Below, piece by piece: positions 1 through 8,712 of a stretch of DNA of 64,000 nucleotides. Both the position numbers and the translations under genes were made by a program. This DNA is from Brevibacillus choshinensis (lineage in GTDB: Bacteria > Bacillota > Bacilli > Brevibacillales > Brevibacillaceae). The stretch's first letter is position 1. Every line of letters begins with the position of its first letter. A model generated the notes under the pieces. It was given only the letters and a program-made list of their open reading frames with translations, made no database searches and had not been told where the DNA came from. The stretch spans positions 1-64,000 of the forward strand of contig NZ_LJJB01000010.1 in assembly GCF_001420695.1 (NCBI RefSeq), given 5' to 3'.

Positions 1-171
1 TCTGGTTCAAAGCTGGCAAATCATTTAATGATAGACTCATCAACGCTTTCGCTGTTCAGTTTTCAAGGAACATTTTGGTTATCCGCCCAAAAGGCGACCT
101 CTTCATCTTATCACGTCAGATTCGATTTTACAAGAGGTTTTTTTGACAGTCTTTGTCGCTCAGCGGCGACA
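1..171 (-). other. rRNA operon leader (16S gene lies off-window to the left)
   Basis: Read on the minus strand, this stretch contains the GTTCCTTGAAAACTGAACAG type sequence typical of Bacillota rRNA leaders and spacers (about 46-72), preceded by a hairpin (GTCGC/GCGAC at about 151-174). It ends at the window edge, so the mature 16S gene itself is not visible. The identification rests on the leader motif and on the strong promoter just upstream; I infer that transcription runs leftwards out of the window. Confidence 0.7.
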
Positions 172-211
172 AGAACTAATATAACAAATCGCTACTAAAA
201 GAGTCAAGTGA
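172..211 (-). promoter_or_regulatory. Strong sigma-A promoter of the leftward rRNA operon
   Basis: On the minus strand there is a -35 TTGACT (202-207) and a -10 TATATT (178-183), 18 bp apart, in AT-rich sequence. It reads directly into the rRNA-type leader. Positions 212-390 hold no gene that I can support; they are AT-rich upstream DNA. Confidence 0.65.
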
Positions 212-390
212 TTTCCAAACTTTTTTACTGATGTTTTTTAATAAAACTCAATGTTTCGTAGCGGAAATTAAGTATAAGTGAAAAACTTGAAGAAGTCAAT
301 AAAAAACGAATAGAAGAACCTCTTTTTTTTCACACTATCCCATAGACAAAAATTCCCCTTACTTCAATGAAAAAGGATGGTGGCTCACCC

Positions 391-672
391 ATGGATCCGA
401 AGCCAACCTATGAAGAGTATGAAAACGAACAATATAGCGAGCTATCTACAGTAGAATCTCAGCGTAACGAAATTCTTCAGGAGGAATTCCCTGAAGGGCC
501 ATACGGTTCATCAACCAATCGAGAACGACTAGGAAAATCCCAAGACTGGGAACCAGGACAGCATTCAACGACGACTCGCTTTACCTACGAGACCCGGAAC
601 ATGCATCAAGACTTGCCTCGTCAAGATCCATCTGCTCATCCGATCCACGACGATCCGGATGAAAGAGAATAA
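391..672 (+). CDS. Hypothetical small hydrophilic acidic protein
   Basis: A 93-residue protein rich in Glu, Asp, Arg and Pro, without a membrane segment or a motif I recognise. I chose the ATG at 391 because AAAGGATGG lies about 10 bases upstream; the ATG at 367 would add eight residues and has no ribosome binding site. The gene stands alone and ends in a bidirectional terminator shared with the convergent FAH-family gene. Function unknown; the low-complexity, charged composition suggests a soluble, perhaps disordered protein. Confidence 0.55.
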   Translation: MDPKPTYEEYENEQYSELSTVESQRNEILQEEFPEGPYGSSTNRERLGKSQDWEPGQHSTTTRFTYETRNMHQDLPRQDPSAHPIHDDPDERE

Positions 673-697
673 TCTGGTGCCCCAATTGATAAAAACA

Positions 698-738
698 CCA
701 AGCCCCCTCATTCACCAAGGGGGCTTGGCCTATTTTCA
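698..738. terminator. Bidirectional rho-independent terminator
   Basis: CCAAGCCCCCT (698-708) pairs with AGGGGGCTTGG (718-728) and is followed by a T-rich run. It separates the small hypothetical gene (plus) from the FAH-family gene (minus). Confidence 0.8.
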
Positions 739-754
739 CTTGTAGATATGACGA

Positions 755-1531
755 TTATTCTTCCATGACCACCCGTGTAGCAAGTGTACCAATCTCTTCG
801 ATCGTAACGGATATCTCATCACCAGGTTGCAGCTCACCCACCCCCGCTGGCGTTCCCGTGAGGATCACATCGCCAGGAAGAAGAGTCATAACAGCTGAAA
901 CAGCCTCCACGAGCTGCGGAATGCTAAATACCATCTGGCTCGTGCTCGCATTCTGCCGTACTTCTCCGTTGACACGAGTCACAATACGCAGATCATTGTA
1001 ATCAAGTTTTGCTGCAATCGCCGGACCAAGCGGGCAAAAGGTATCAAACCCTTTGGCACGCGTCCATTGGCCATCGCTCATTTGCAAATCCCGTGCAGTC
1101 ACATCAATCGCGCACGTAAAGCCGAGAATGTAATCTTCCGCATCTTCTGCCTTGATCTTCTTGGCTTGTTTTTTAATGACAATAGCAAGTTCACCTTCAT
1201 AATGAAGGTTTTTGGTCAGCTTGGGATAAACAATCGGCTCTCCTGGTCCAATGACAGTTGTGGAAGGCTTGAGGAACATCAATGGTTCCTTTGGCAGCTC
1301 TATGTCCATCTCAGACGCATGATCCGGGTAATTGACCCCGATGCAAACGACTTTGCTGGGAGCGGTGGGTGCTTGGAGCGCCACTTCGTCCAGCGGGAGC
1401 TCCAATCCCGTCATAATGGGCTTCGCCGTTTGAATCTTGTAAATATCCCCTTCGATCACACGCACCTTGTTATCTGCTTCTACCATCCAACCGTGCTTCA
1501 CTTTACCGTTTCGTTCAAACCGAATAATCAT
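755..1531 (-). CDS. Fumarylacetoacetate hydrolase (FAH) family protein
   Basis: A 258-residue protein with the FAH fold seen in acylpyruvases, 2-hydroxyhepta-2,4-diene-1,7-dioate isomerases and oxaloacetate decarboxylases. The metal-binding pattern is present: YEGEL with Glu112 and Glu114, and Asp143 in CAIDVTARD. The typical VCIGVNYPDHA motif near residue 62 and TGTPAGVG near the C-terminus are also visible. GGGAGGAAGAGCC precedes the ATG. The gene lies downstream of thiI in the same direction with only about 30 bp between them, but the functions are unrelated. The substrate cannot be told from sequence. Confidence 0.88.
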   Translation of the reverse strand: MIIRFERNGKVKHGWMVEADNKVRVIEGDIYKIQTAKPIMTGLELPLDEVALQAPTAPSKVVCIGVNYPDHASEMDIELPKEPLMFLKPSTTVIGPGEPIVYPKLTKNLHYEGELAIVIKKQAKKIKAEDAEDYILGFTCAIDVTARDLQMSDGQWTRAKGFDTFCPLGPAIAAKLDYNDLRIVTRVNGEVRQNASTSQMVFSIPQLVEAVSAVMTLLPGDVILTGTPAGVGELQPGDEISVTIEEIGTLATRVVMEE

Positions 1532-1564
1532 GGCTCTTCCTCCCCCGTCTAACCTTTGCCTGTC

Positions 1565-2764
1565 TTAGAACAAATCCGAGACGACTTCCCGCGGTTTCGT
1601 TGTGATCTCTTCGATAACCGTGCGATTGACTGCGTCTTCTACCAGCGCATCCACGTCCAGCGCCGTTTCGAATTTTTCCGCCAGATAAGCCTTGGGGCGA
1701 GTAACAGGATTTTTCGGTGTGAAGACTGTGCAGCAATCTTCATATGGCAAGATCGAGAGCTCATACGTATCAATCTTACGAGAAATGTCCGTGATCTCGA
1801 TCTTATCCATCCCAATTAGGGGACGCAGCATCGGAATAGAAATGACTTTATTAATCGTATCCATGCTTTCGAGAGTTTGCGAAGCCACTTGACCTAGGCT
1901 TTCACCCGTCGCTAGTGCCAATGCTTTTGTATTTGCAGCCACCTTCTCAGAAATGCGCATCATGAATCGGCGCATGATCGTAATCAGGTAATCTTCCGGG
2001 CATTTGTCGCGAATCGCTGTCTGAATCTCTGTAAACGGTACTACGTGCAGGCGGACAGTTCCTCCCCACTTTGTCAGCTTTTGCGCTAGATCGCGTACTT
2101 TTTCTAAAGAACGCTCGCTGGTATACGGATAGCTGTGGAAGTGAATGGCTTCGAGTGTAACACCGCGCTTCATCATCATCCAGCCTGCAACCGGGCTGTC
2201 GATCCCACCAGATAGCAACAAAAGAACTTTTCCACTCACACCTACCGGCAATCCGCCTGGGCCTGGAATCGTTTCACAGCTGACATAGGTACCTTCTGTG
2301 CGGATCTCAATGTTCACGATTGCTTCTGGCTCATGCACATCTACTTTGATCGCTGGGAGGGCTCGCAGGATATGGGTACCGACCATACGATTGACTTCCA
2401 TTGAAGGGATCGGGTAACGCTTGTCTGCACGACGCGTTACGACACGGAAATTTCGTGGCTGCGGATTCATTTGACGAATCAGCTCCAGGGAGCGTTCCTT
2501 GATAACCTCGATATCTGGATCTACGTGAATGGTTGGGCTAATCGAGGATATCCCGAATACACGCTTGAGTCGATCCATGACCTCGTAAGCATCTTCTCCG
2601 TGCAACTCCACATACATTCGACCGTAATTGCGACGTACCTTTACTTTATAGAAGGAACGCAAGACGCTTTTCACGCTACGCATCAGCGTTTCTTCAAACA
2701 TATCGCGATTCTTGCCTTTTAGAGCCAATTCTCCATAACGGATCAAAATTACATCGTAGTTCAT
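1565..2764 (-). CDS. thiI: tRNA 4-thiouridine synthase ThiI
   Basis: ThiI adenylates uridine 8 of tRNA and transfers sulfur to form 4-thiouridine; in many bacteria it also serves thiamine thiazole formation. The 399-residue protein has an N-terminal ferredoxin-like/THUMP region (to about 165) and a PP-loop ATPase with SGGIDS at 185-190. It lacks the C-terminal rhodanese domain of E. coli ThiI, as in Bacillus. The start at 2764 follows AAGGAG by 8 bases; an in-frame upstream start would overlap nifZ and is rejected. The gene starts 11 bases after the cysteine desulfurase stop, the same nifZ-thiI operon as in B. subtilis, where NifZ supplies the persulfide. Confidence 0.95.
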   Translation of the reverse strand: MNYDVILIRYGELALKGKNRDMFEETLMRSVKSVLRSFYKVKVRRNYGRMYVELHGEDAYEVMDRLKRVFGISSISPTIHVDPDIEVIKERSLELIRQMNPQPRNFRVVTRRADKRYPIPSMEVNRMVGTHILRALPAIKVDVHEPEAIVNIEIRTEGTYVSCETIPGPGGLPVGVSGKVLLLLSGGIDSPVAGWMMMKRGVTLEAIHFHSYPYTSERSLEKVRDLAQKLTKWGGTVRLHVVPFTEIQTAIRDKCPEDYLITIMRRFMMRISEKVAANTKALALATGESLGQVASQTLESMDTINKVISIPMLRPLIGMDKIEITDISRKIDTYELSILPYEDCCTVFTPKNPVTRPKAYLAEKFETALDVDALVEDAVNRTVIEEITTKPREVVSDLF

Positions 2765-2775
2765 GTTCGTCTCCT

Positions 2776-3936
2776 TTATCTGGTTACGCTTTTGGATTTC
2801 ATTTGTGTTCGCAAGCTGCTGACGCACGCCTTAAGTGCCACGAGAAACTGATTGATGTCTTCTATTGTATTTTCCCTACCGAGGCTAATGCGAAGGGATG
2901 ACAGCGCACAGTCACGTTCAATGCCCACTGACGTAAGTACACGGCTCGGTTCGTTTGCCTTAGAGGAGCATGCCGACTTGGTGGATACCAAAAAGCCACG
3001 TTCTTCCAACGCGTGAAGCAACACTTCTGCCTTTACGCCCGGAACAGAAATGTTCATAATATGCGGGGCCGCTCCGATCTCAGGAGTGTTGATGATACAG
3101 CCTTCAATCGATGAGATCCCTTCTCGCAGCTGACGCAGCATTTCCTGCAGACGATTACCTTCTCCAGAGCCCATTTCTTCGAGTAAACGGATCGCCTTGG
3201 CAAGACCGGCAATCGCTGGCAGGTTTTCTGTACCCGACCGGACACCGCCTTCTTGCCCTCCACCCATCAACAAAGGATGAATAATTAGCCCCTCGCGTTT
3301 ATACAAAATCCCTACACCGCGTGGCCCATAAAACTTGTGGGCCGACACGCTCAACAGATCAATACCGGAATCTTTGAGTCGAAGCGGGACTTTGCCGATG
3401 GCTTGCACGGCATCCACATGAAAGAGGACTTTTGGAAATTGCTTGAGCCATTGACCTATCTCCTCGACAGGTTGAATCGTGCCAAGCTCGTTGTTCACAT
3501 GCATGATTGAAACGAGAATCGTATCAGGTCGCATCGCTTTTTTGACGTCTTCAAGAGAGACACGTCCATCCCGATCGACAGGTACATACGTCGTCGAGAA
3601 TCCCAAGCTCTCCAGTTGCTTGCATACATCGTATACAGCCGGATGCTCCACTTGGGTCGTAATGATATGCTTCCCGCGGTTCTGATATTGGAAGGCAACG
3701 CCTTTGATCGCCGTATTATTACTTTCCGTACCACCGGAGGTAAAAATGATTTCCCCAGCCTTGCATCCTAGGTACTTTGCTGCTACCTCACGTGCCTGCT
3801 TCAAAACCGTTTCTGCCTCTACCCCTTTTTGATGGAGAGAAGAGGGATTGCCATAATAGCTTTCCATTGCACGTCTCATGGTCTCAACCACTTGGGGATG
3901 AGGACGAGTCGTAGCACTGTTATCCAAGTAAATCAC
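2776..3936 (-). CDS. nifZ: Cysteine desulfurase (NifZ type)
   Basis: A PLP-dependent enzyme that takes sulfur from cysteine and passes it as persulfide to a partner, here presumably ThiI encoded immediately downstream. The 386-residue protein shows the NifS/IscS features: the PLP lysine in SAHKFYGPRG (Lys201), the aldimine-contact His in TQVEHPA (about 98) and the catalytic loop cysteine in KSACSS (Cys323). Translation starts at a GTG (3936) with AAGGTG upstream. The product is an ordinary full-length class-II-like desulfurase. The symbol follows the B. subtilis gene with the same neighbour. Confidence 0.92.
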   Translation of the reverse strand: MIYLDNSATTRPHPQVVETMRRAMESYYGNPSSLHQKGVEAETVLKQAREVAAKYLGCKAGEIIFTSGGTESNNTAIKGVAFQYQNRGKHIITTQVEHPAVYDVCKQLESLGFSTTYVPVDRDGRVSLEDVKKAMRPDTILVSIMHVNNELGTIQPVEEIGQWLKQFPKVLFHVDAVQAIGKVPLRLKDSGIDLLSVSAHKFYGPRGVGILYKREGLIIHPLLMGGGQEGGVRSGTENLPAIAGLAKAIRLLEEMGSGEGNRLQEMLRQLREGISSIEGCIINTPEIGAAPHIMNISVPGVKAEVLLHALEERGFLVSTKSACSSKANEPSRVLTSVGIERDCALSSLRISLGRENTIEDINQFLVALKACVSSLRTQMKSKSVTR

Positions 3937-4107
3937 TGGTCCACACCTTCCTGAGGGCGAGGTGCCCTATGTCTACGCTACATCATAACACGACTGTTCC
4001 ACGAACATATAGCGCAAAGCACTCTTTCCCCTCTATTTTCCCCACTTTACCAGCCAAAATAGCCATTATGGACCAGCTCTGAACGATCGTTCACACACTA
4101 TTCATAC

Positions 4108-4121
4108 TTAAAGCGCTTACA
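4108..4121. promoter_or_regulatory. Candidate catabolite-responsive element (cre)
   Basis: TTAAAGCGCTTACA fits the CcpA operator consensus TGWAARCGYTWNCW at 13 of 14 positions, with T instead of G at position 2. It lies 15 bp upstream of the -35 of the next promoter, a position that in B. subtilis is associated with CcpA activation rather than roadblock repression. CcpA is encoded in this window. This is a motif match only. Confidence 0.45.
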
Positions 4122-4136
4122 CCCAATAATAGGCTC

Positions 4137-4165
4137 TTTACATCGTAAGTCCTTTTCGTTAGAAT
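4137..4165 (+). promoter_or_regulatory. Sigma-A promoter of the 48-residue coiled-coil gene
   Basis: TTTACA (4137-4142) and TAGAAT (4160-4165) are separated by 17 bp, about 40 bp upstream of the start codon at 4206. Confidence 0.55.
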
Positions 4166-4205
4166 TGTCAGTAAATTTAAACAAAACAACGAGGAGAGAG
4201 CAACT

Positions 4206-4352
4206 ATGACTACCCAAGCCATGCAAGAAAAAATCACTAAGATGGAAGCAGAACTGAAACGACTGCAGGCTGAACTTGCAAAAATGAACAAAAGTACCCC
4301 TCCCATTAACCGATCAGACGTCGCTTATCTAAATGAGGTGTACAACGGGTGA
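4206..4352 (+). CDS. Small coiled-coil protein, 48 residues
   Basis: A short gene with a strong ribosome binding site (GAGGAGAG), its own promoter and its own terminator. The product begins MTTQAMQEKITKMEAELKRL and continues with a heptad-like pattern to about residue 30, so a short coiled coil is likely, then a polar tail. No membrane segment and no cysteine. I do not recognise the family. A possible CcpA site lies upstream. The complete transcription unit (promoter, Shine-Dalgarno, terminator) is the main reason for calling it. Confidence 0.7.
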   Translation: MTTQAMQEKITKMEAELKRLQAELAKMNKSTPPINRSDVAYLNEVYNG

Positions 4353-4375
4353 CATTTCACTTATTTTGTTTTCAG

Positions 4376-4423
4376 TAGCGTGGAAGTGGCATGATGAATC
4401 TGCCGCAACCCACGCTATTTTTG
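4376..4423 (+). terminator. Rho-independent terminator
   Basis: TAGCGTGG (4376-4383) pairs with CCACGCTA (4410-4417) and is followed by TTTTT. It ends the small coiled-coil gene. Confidence 0.7.
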
Positions 4424-4500
4424 TGTCTATACGCCCTTCTTTCTCCTACCATGGATCGAAAATACGTTTCGTAAAAGGGAGTCTCCTTGCTCACGTTGGA

Positions 4501-4526
4501 AAATAAGCCCATGTAAGTGCTTATTT
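4501..4526. repeat. Inverted repeat upstream of the LysM gene
   Basis: AAATAAGC and GCTTATTT form perfect 8-bp arms around a 10-bp spacer, 86 bp before the LysM start. There is no T-run in the plus direction, so an operator or an mRNA structure is more likely than a terminator. The ATAAGC half-site also occurs in the larger palindrome at 31321. Confidence 0.4.
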
Positions 4527-4611
4527 ACCTAATGAAAGCTAATGGTTCTGCTGGTTACAATTATGGTGGAAACATTCAAAAACATCACGCTACGGCATCG
4601 AGGAGGCTTTC

Positions 4612-5805
4612 ATGTTCCGAACAACACGATGGAAACGTCTAGCTGCGCAAACTTCAATGATCGCTTTACTGCTCCCTGCCACGTCTGCTTTTGCACAGCC
4701 TATTTCTGTAGTACCTGGAGATACGTTGGGCAATCTGGCGTACCACTATCAAGTTTCTGTAGAACAATTGAAAATCGCTAATCATTTGAAGACAGACATG
4801 ATCCAATCCGGTCAATCCCTGTACATACCCCCCCGTTCCGAAATCTATACAGTCAAGTCAGGCGATGTGCTTTGGAAAATTGCAGCAGACCATCAAACTA
4901 CGATTCCCACGATCATGGAAATCAATCAACGTACATCCTACGATCTCTTCGTCGGTGAAAAAATCTTGGTACCGACAGCATCCGCTACTACTACGGATAG
5001 AACATACACCGTGAAAAGCGGCGACGTTCTCTGGAAAATTGCCAGTCGCTATAACGTGTCCATCCAATCTATTCTGGATGCCAATCGATTGACTTCTACC
5101 GACCTTCTTATCGGTCAAAAGTTACTCATCCCGAAAACAACTGGACAAGCTTCCAATCAAACAGGGAGCCAGAAAGATAAAGATACAGCTACACCTGCAA
5201 AAGATGCCACAAAACCTTGGGTAGAAAACACTCGCTACCAAGTCAAGCAAAGCGATACTCCCTGGACGATTTCGATCGATCACGGGATTCCGATGACCGA
5301 GCTGTTGCAAGTGAACAAGCTCTCGGAAAATGCAGAGCTGCAAATCGGGCAATCACTCATCATCCCTGTTCACCATATTCCTGAAACTTCCGTCAAAAAT
5401 TCAAAGTACGGTGAATATTTGGACTGGTTTGAAGCGAGTCAGTACCTCTTTCCTATCAATGCCGTTGCGACGGTAACAGATTTTGAAACAGGACGTAGCT
5501 TTCAGGTCAAGCGCACGATCGGGGCCTCTCATTCAGATACTGAGCCACTCACTGCGGCAGATACAGCAAAGATTAAAGACATCTGGGGCGGCGATTTTTC
5601 CTGGAGCGTGCGTCCCGTCATTGTTGAGGTGAACGGAAGACGAATTGCGGCTTCGATGACCTCCATGCCTCACAGTATCGAGTACATTACTAACAATAAT
5701 TTCACTGGCCATTTTGACATCCACTTCCTAAACAGTCTGCGGCACAAGGATAATTCCATAGACCCTGATCATCAGGAAGCGATCAAAGTAGCAACCGGAA
5801 GATAG
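4612..5805 (+). CDS. Secreted protein with four LysM domains
   Basis: A 397-residue exported protein that should bind cell-wall or spore-cortex peptidoglycan. A signal peptide covers residues 1-28 (cleavage near AFA-QP). LysM modules follow at about 31-72, 78-121, 129-172 and 207-250; the second and third are the most canonical (YTVKSGDVLWKIA). The region after 255 is a separate domain with many conserved-looking aromatic and His residues that I cannot name; it shows no clear NlpC/P60, SH3 or LytM motif. The start has GAGGAGGC upstream. The gene is monocistronic between its own upstream region and a terminator shared with dapF. Confidence 0.85.
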   Translation: MFRTTRWKRLAAQTSMIALLLPATSAFAQPISVVPGDTLGNLAYHYQVSVEQLKIANHLKTDMIQSGQSLYIPPRSEIYTVKSGDVLWKIAADHQTTIPTIMEINQRTSYDLFVGEKILVPTASATTTDRTYTVKSGDVLWKIASRYNVSIQSILDANRLTSTDLLIGQKLLIPKTTGQASNQTGSQKDKDTATPAKDATKPWVENTRYQVKQSDTPWTISIDHGIPMTELLQVNKLSENAELQIGQSLIIPVHHIPETSVKNSKYGEYLDWFEASQYLFPINAVATVTDFETGRSFQVKRTIGASHSDTEPLTAADTAKIKDIWGGDFSWSVRPVIVEVNGRRIAASMTSMPHSIEYITNNNFTGHFDIHFLNSLRHKDNSIDPDHQEAIKVATGR

Positions 5806-5823
5806 TAAGATACTTGTTCATAA

Positions 5824-5862
5824 AAAAAACGTTCCAGTCTGTGTTAGACGGAACGTTTTTTC
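5824..5862. terminator. Bidirectional terminator between LysM gene and dapF
   Basis: AACGTTCC and GGAACGTT arms (about 5828-5835 and 5850-5857) are flanked by an A-run on the left and a T-run on the right, serving both convergent genes. Confidence 0.8.
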
Positions 5863-5866
5863 TATT

Positions 5867-6727
5867 CTATTTATAAGGGATAGCCCCCTGGTAATCGCCA
5901 GAAAATACTTCTGTGGCTGGACCGGTCATGAACACACGATTATCGACTTCTCTCCATTCGATGAATAGGTCTCCACCCGCCAAATGCACGGTAACCTCCC
6001 GATCTGTTCTACCGCTCAGGATCGCAGCGACTGCCGCTGCACAAGCTCCTGTACCACATGCTAGTGTGACACCGGATCCTCGCTCCCATACGCGGAAAAG
6101 GATTTCCTGTCGGTCTAGAATCTGGATGAACTCTACATTCGTTCGTTCAGGAAACCATTCATGGAATTCGATCTTGGGACCGTATTTGACCACTTCTTCG
6201 TCGAGTACTTCGTCCATGAACAGAATGGCGTGTGGATTACCCATGGAAACAGCCGTCATGGTAAAAGCCTCTCCGTCGACTTCGATCGTTTCTTCGAGCG
6301 CCTTCTCTTCGGGTATCCCAGTCATCGGGATGGCTGCTCGCTCAAAACACGGTTCGCCCATGTCAATCGTGACTTGCTCTACTTTGCCATCCGTGCCGAG
6401 TGAAACGACAGGAGTAACGATTCCCCCCAACGTCTCTACGGTAAATGTATGCTCACTCGTCAAACCATGATCGAATACGTACTTGCTGACACAGCGCAAT
6501 CCGTTCCCACAATTCTTCGCTTCGCTGCCATCATTATTGAAAACGCGCATGCGGAAGTCGGCCCGCTCTGAAGGCAAGATCAAGATTAATCCATCTCCGC
6601 CAACGCCGAAATGACGATCGCTTACTCGTCTTGCCAGCTCAGGAAGATCCACGCCCGTCAAATCTTCTGTGAAGCAATTCACATACACATAATCGTTTCC
6701 CAGTCCATGCAATTTCGTAAACTTCAT
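5867..6727 (-). CDS. dapF: Diaminopimelate epimerase
   Basis: DapF converts LL- to meso-diaminopimelate for lysine and peptidoglycan synthesis. The 286-residue protein has both catalytic cysteines in their motifs: Cys73 in KNCGNGLRC and Cys224 in TLACGTGACA. It also has the N-terminal KLHGLGNDYV signature. GAGGAGAGGACC precedes the ATG. The gene is transcribed away from the DUF84 NTPase gene. Length and motifs are normal. Confidence 0.96.
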   Translation of the reverse strand: MKFTKLHGLGNDYVYVNCFTEDLTGVDLPELARRVSDRHFGVGGDGLILILPSERADFRMRVFNNDGSEAKNCGNGLRCVSKYVFDHGLTSEHTFTVETLGGIVTPVVSLGTDGKVEQVTIDMGEPCFERAAIPMTGIPEEKALEETIEVDGEAFTMTAVSMGNPHAILFMDEVLDEEVVKYGPKIEFHEWFPERTNVEFIQILDRQEILFRVWERGSGVTLACGTGACAAAVAAILSGRTDREVTVHLAGGDLFIEWREVDNRVFMTGPATEVFSGDYQGAIPYK

Positions 6728-6851
6728 GGTCCTCTCCTCTTTTTCTCACAAATTTCTGTCTCTAGTATAAGCCCTATCTTAACACAACACACCCGTCTTT
6801 GGGGAAGTGGTATACTACCACTAGTTTATCGCTTGATAAGGAGAGTGTCGC

Positions 6852-7382
6852 ATGGATTTTTCCACATTTCACTATGCGTTGGGTACTACGAACGCTGCAA
6901 AAAAATCGGCGGTTCAGCTGGCTACTGGTGTAGAACCCATCTGCCTGTCTGTTCCTTCTTGCATTTCCGACCAGCCTATGACCGAAGAGGAAACGATTAC
7001 CGGAGCCATTAACCGAGCAAAGACAGTCTTCACTCAAATTCCAAATGTTGATATCGGACTGGGACTGGAAGGAGGATTGATGTACGACGAACGGTTCACG
7101 CAAGAGTGGTACCTCATCTCCATATGTGCCGCGTGGAACGGGATGAAACTTCATGTAGGAAAAGGCTTGTCCTTCCCCATACCAAAGCAAGCCGCTGAGC
7201 GGATCCAAAAAGAGAACATTGAATTGAGCACGATCATCGACGAATGGAGCGGCATTCGCAACAGTAATCATCAAGGTGGAGCTTACGCGCTTTTAACAGA
7301 GGGTCGCATTCGCAGGGCGGATGTTTTTCGCGATGCGGTGATTGCAGCATTGACGCCGTATTTCTCAAAACTATATGTGTAA
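6852..7382 (+). CDS. DUF84 family NTPase (inosine/xanthosine triphosphatase-like)
   Basis: A 176-residue protein of the YjjX/DUF84 family, members of which hydrolyse non-canonical nucleoside triphosphates such as ITP and XTP, cleansing the nucleotide pool. It shows the N-terminal ALGTTNAAK loop, the TEEET...GAINRA segment and GLGLEGGL in the middle, all diagnostic. AAGGAG lies 8 bases before the ATG. Substrate specificity in this branch is not certain. The gene is divergent from dapF. Confidence 0.82.
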   Translation: MDFSTFHYALGTTNAAKKSAVQLATGVEPICLSVPSCISDQPMTEEETITGAINRAKTVFTQIPNVDIGLGLEGGLMYDERFTQEWYLISICAAWNGMKLHVGKGLSFPIPKQAAERIQKENIELSTIIDEWSGIRNSNHQGGAYALLTEGRIRRADVFRDAVIAALTPYFSKLYV

Positions 7383-7388
7383 ATGTAG

Positions 7389-7424
7389 AAAAACCTCTCC
7401 AGAATCAACTGGAGAGGTTTTTTG
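7389..7424. terminator. Bidirectional terminator
   Basis: AAACCTCTCC (7391-7400) pairs with GGAGAGGTTT (7411-7420); A-run and T-run on the two sides serve the DUF84 gene (plus) and the membrane protein gene (minus). Confidence 0.8.
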
Positions 7425-7433
7425 GAAAGGTGC

Positions 7434-8018
7434 TTACCGGGCCGTGTAGAAGGGGTAGATGATCAATGCGCCCAAAATGGCTATCGCCCCTACAATCATA
7501 GCCCATGCACCTAGCGATCGAGAATTACGTCGATACGCCAGATAGCCTAGCACCATCCCAATGGGTGCAATCAGGTACGGCATTAAAAACAGGGAAAGGA
7601 TCGATAACCCTAGCCCCGTCATCCCGATACCGCTTGCCCCACTTTCCCGACTATCCTCGTCAGGTTCAACACGATCAGAACGTCGTCGAACCGGAATCGG
7701 CTCGGCGATTTCCGCAGCGGTCTCTGTGTCACGGTCACGTACAGAGGAAATCCGGTATCGCTCTTCCTGTGTACGATCTACACCGTCCAGACGCTCCGAA
7801 AAATCGTCCTTTTCCCCATCCATCTCGCCAGTATAGCGCTCTGTGTGGGTGTACGGGTCATACTGGATTCTTCGCTTTTTGACCCTATCCTCGTCTTCAT
7901 CAAACGCTCTTTGGGTCCACGTGTCCGCAGCAAACTCCGTATCGTGAAGATCGACTGTCTCGGAAAAGCCGGTATCTTCCTTCCGCTTCGCATTCATACG
8001 TTCTTTTCGGTCCGACAT
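7434..8018 (-). CDS. Membrane protein with C-terminal DUF4190-like domain
   Basis: A 194-residue protein. The first 125 residues are highly charged and probably disordered. The C-terminus has two hydrophobic helices (about 130-155 and 168-190) with the short Gly/Arg turn LGYLAYRRN between them, typical of DUF4190-like small membrane domains of unknown function. AAAGGGGC lies upstream of the ATG. It is divergent from the nucleotidase gene. Function unknown. Confidence 0.7.
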   Translation of the reverse strand: MSDRKERMNAKRKEDTGFSETVDLHDTEFAADTWTQRAFDEDEDRVKKRRIQYDPYTHTERYTGEMDGEKDDFSERLDGVDRTQEERYRISSVRDRDTETAAEIAEPIPVRRRSDRVEPDEDSRESGASGIGMTGLGLSILSLFLMPYLIAPIGMVLGYLAYRRNSRSLGAWAMIVGAIAILGALIIYPFYTAR

Positions 8019-8112
8019 GGCATGCTCAGCCCCTTTTGGAAAAGGATTAGTTGGTGAAGGAAGTAGCCTTATTCTCTGCGTTCGGTGTACAATTTAAACT
8101 GGAGGCGAGAGG

Positions 8113-8703
8113 ATGAAACCTGAGAAAATCCTAACCATTGGCATTGATATTGATGGCACAGTGACATCACCCAGCAGTATTGTCCCACTGATGAATGAAA
8201 GCTTTGGAAAAGATTTACGATATGAAGACTGCTACGAATACAATCTGGCAAATGTCTATAAGATCACGGATGAGGAATTTGACAAGTGGCTGGATCTACA
8301 CGGGGAGCGCTTGTACGATGAAGCTCCTGTTCATGGAAATGCCGATCACATTTTGCGAACATGGCACCCTCAGTTTAAGCTGGTCTATATCAGCGCTCGG
8401 GAAGCCCGTCACCGCGATGTCACCATAAATTGGTTCTCCCGTTACAACATTCCTTTTCACAATATCGATCTGGTTGGCTCCCATGACAAGCTGTCTGCAG
8501 CGAAAAAGTGGGGGGTGGATCTGTTTTTGGAGGACCGCTTGGAAAACGCATTACAGCTCTCGGAAGCATTACAGATCCCCGTCTTTTTATTTGATACGCC
8601 TTATAATCAGAGTGAGCTTCCTCCACTCGTGCACCGTGTCACCAGTTGGGATGAAGTCCAGGAAAAAGTTCAGCTGCTTTCCTTGGAACGGACAAGCGTA
8701 TAA
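8113..8703 (+). CDS. HAD-family 5'(3')-deoxyribonucleotidase-like protein (YqfW type)
   Basis: A 196-residue HAD-superfamily phosphatase. Motif I is GIDIDGTVT (Asp13 and Asp15 as nucleophile and acid), motif II the Ser in YISAREARH, and motif III/IV LFLEDRLENA. The overall layout matches NT5C-like nucleotidases such as B. subtilis YqfW, so dephosphorylation of a nucleotide monophosphate is likely, but the substrate is unproven. GGAGGCGAGAGG precedes the ATG. Confidence 0.82.
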   Translation: MKPEKILTIGIDIDGTVTSPSSIVPLMNESFGKDLRYEDCYEYNLANVYKITDEEFDKWLDLHGERLYDEAPVHGNADHILRTWHPQFKLVYISAREARHRDVTINWFSRYNIPFHNIDLVGSHDKLSAAKKWGVDLFLEDRLENALQLSEALQIPVFLFDTPYNQSELPPLVHRVTSWDEVQEKVQLLSLERTSV

Positions 8704-8712
8704 ATGAAATAC

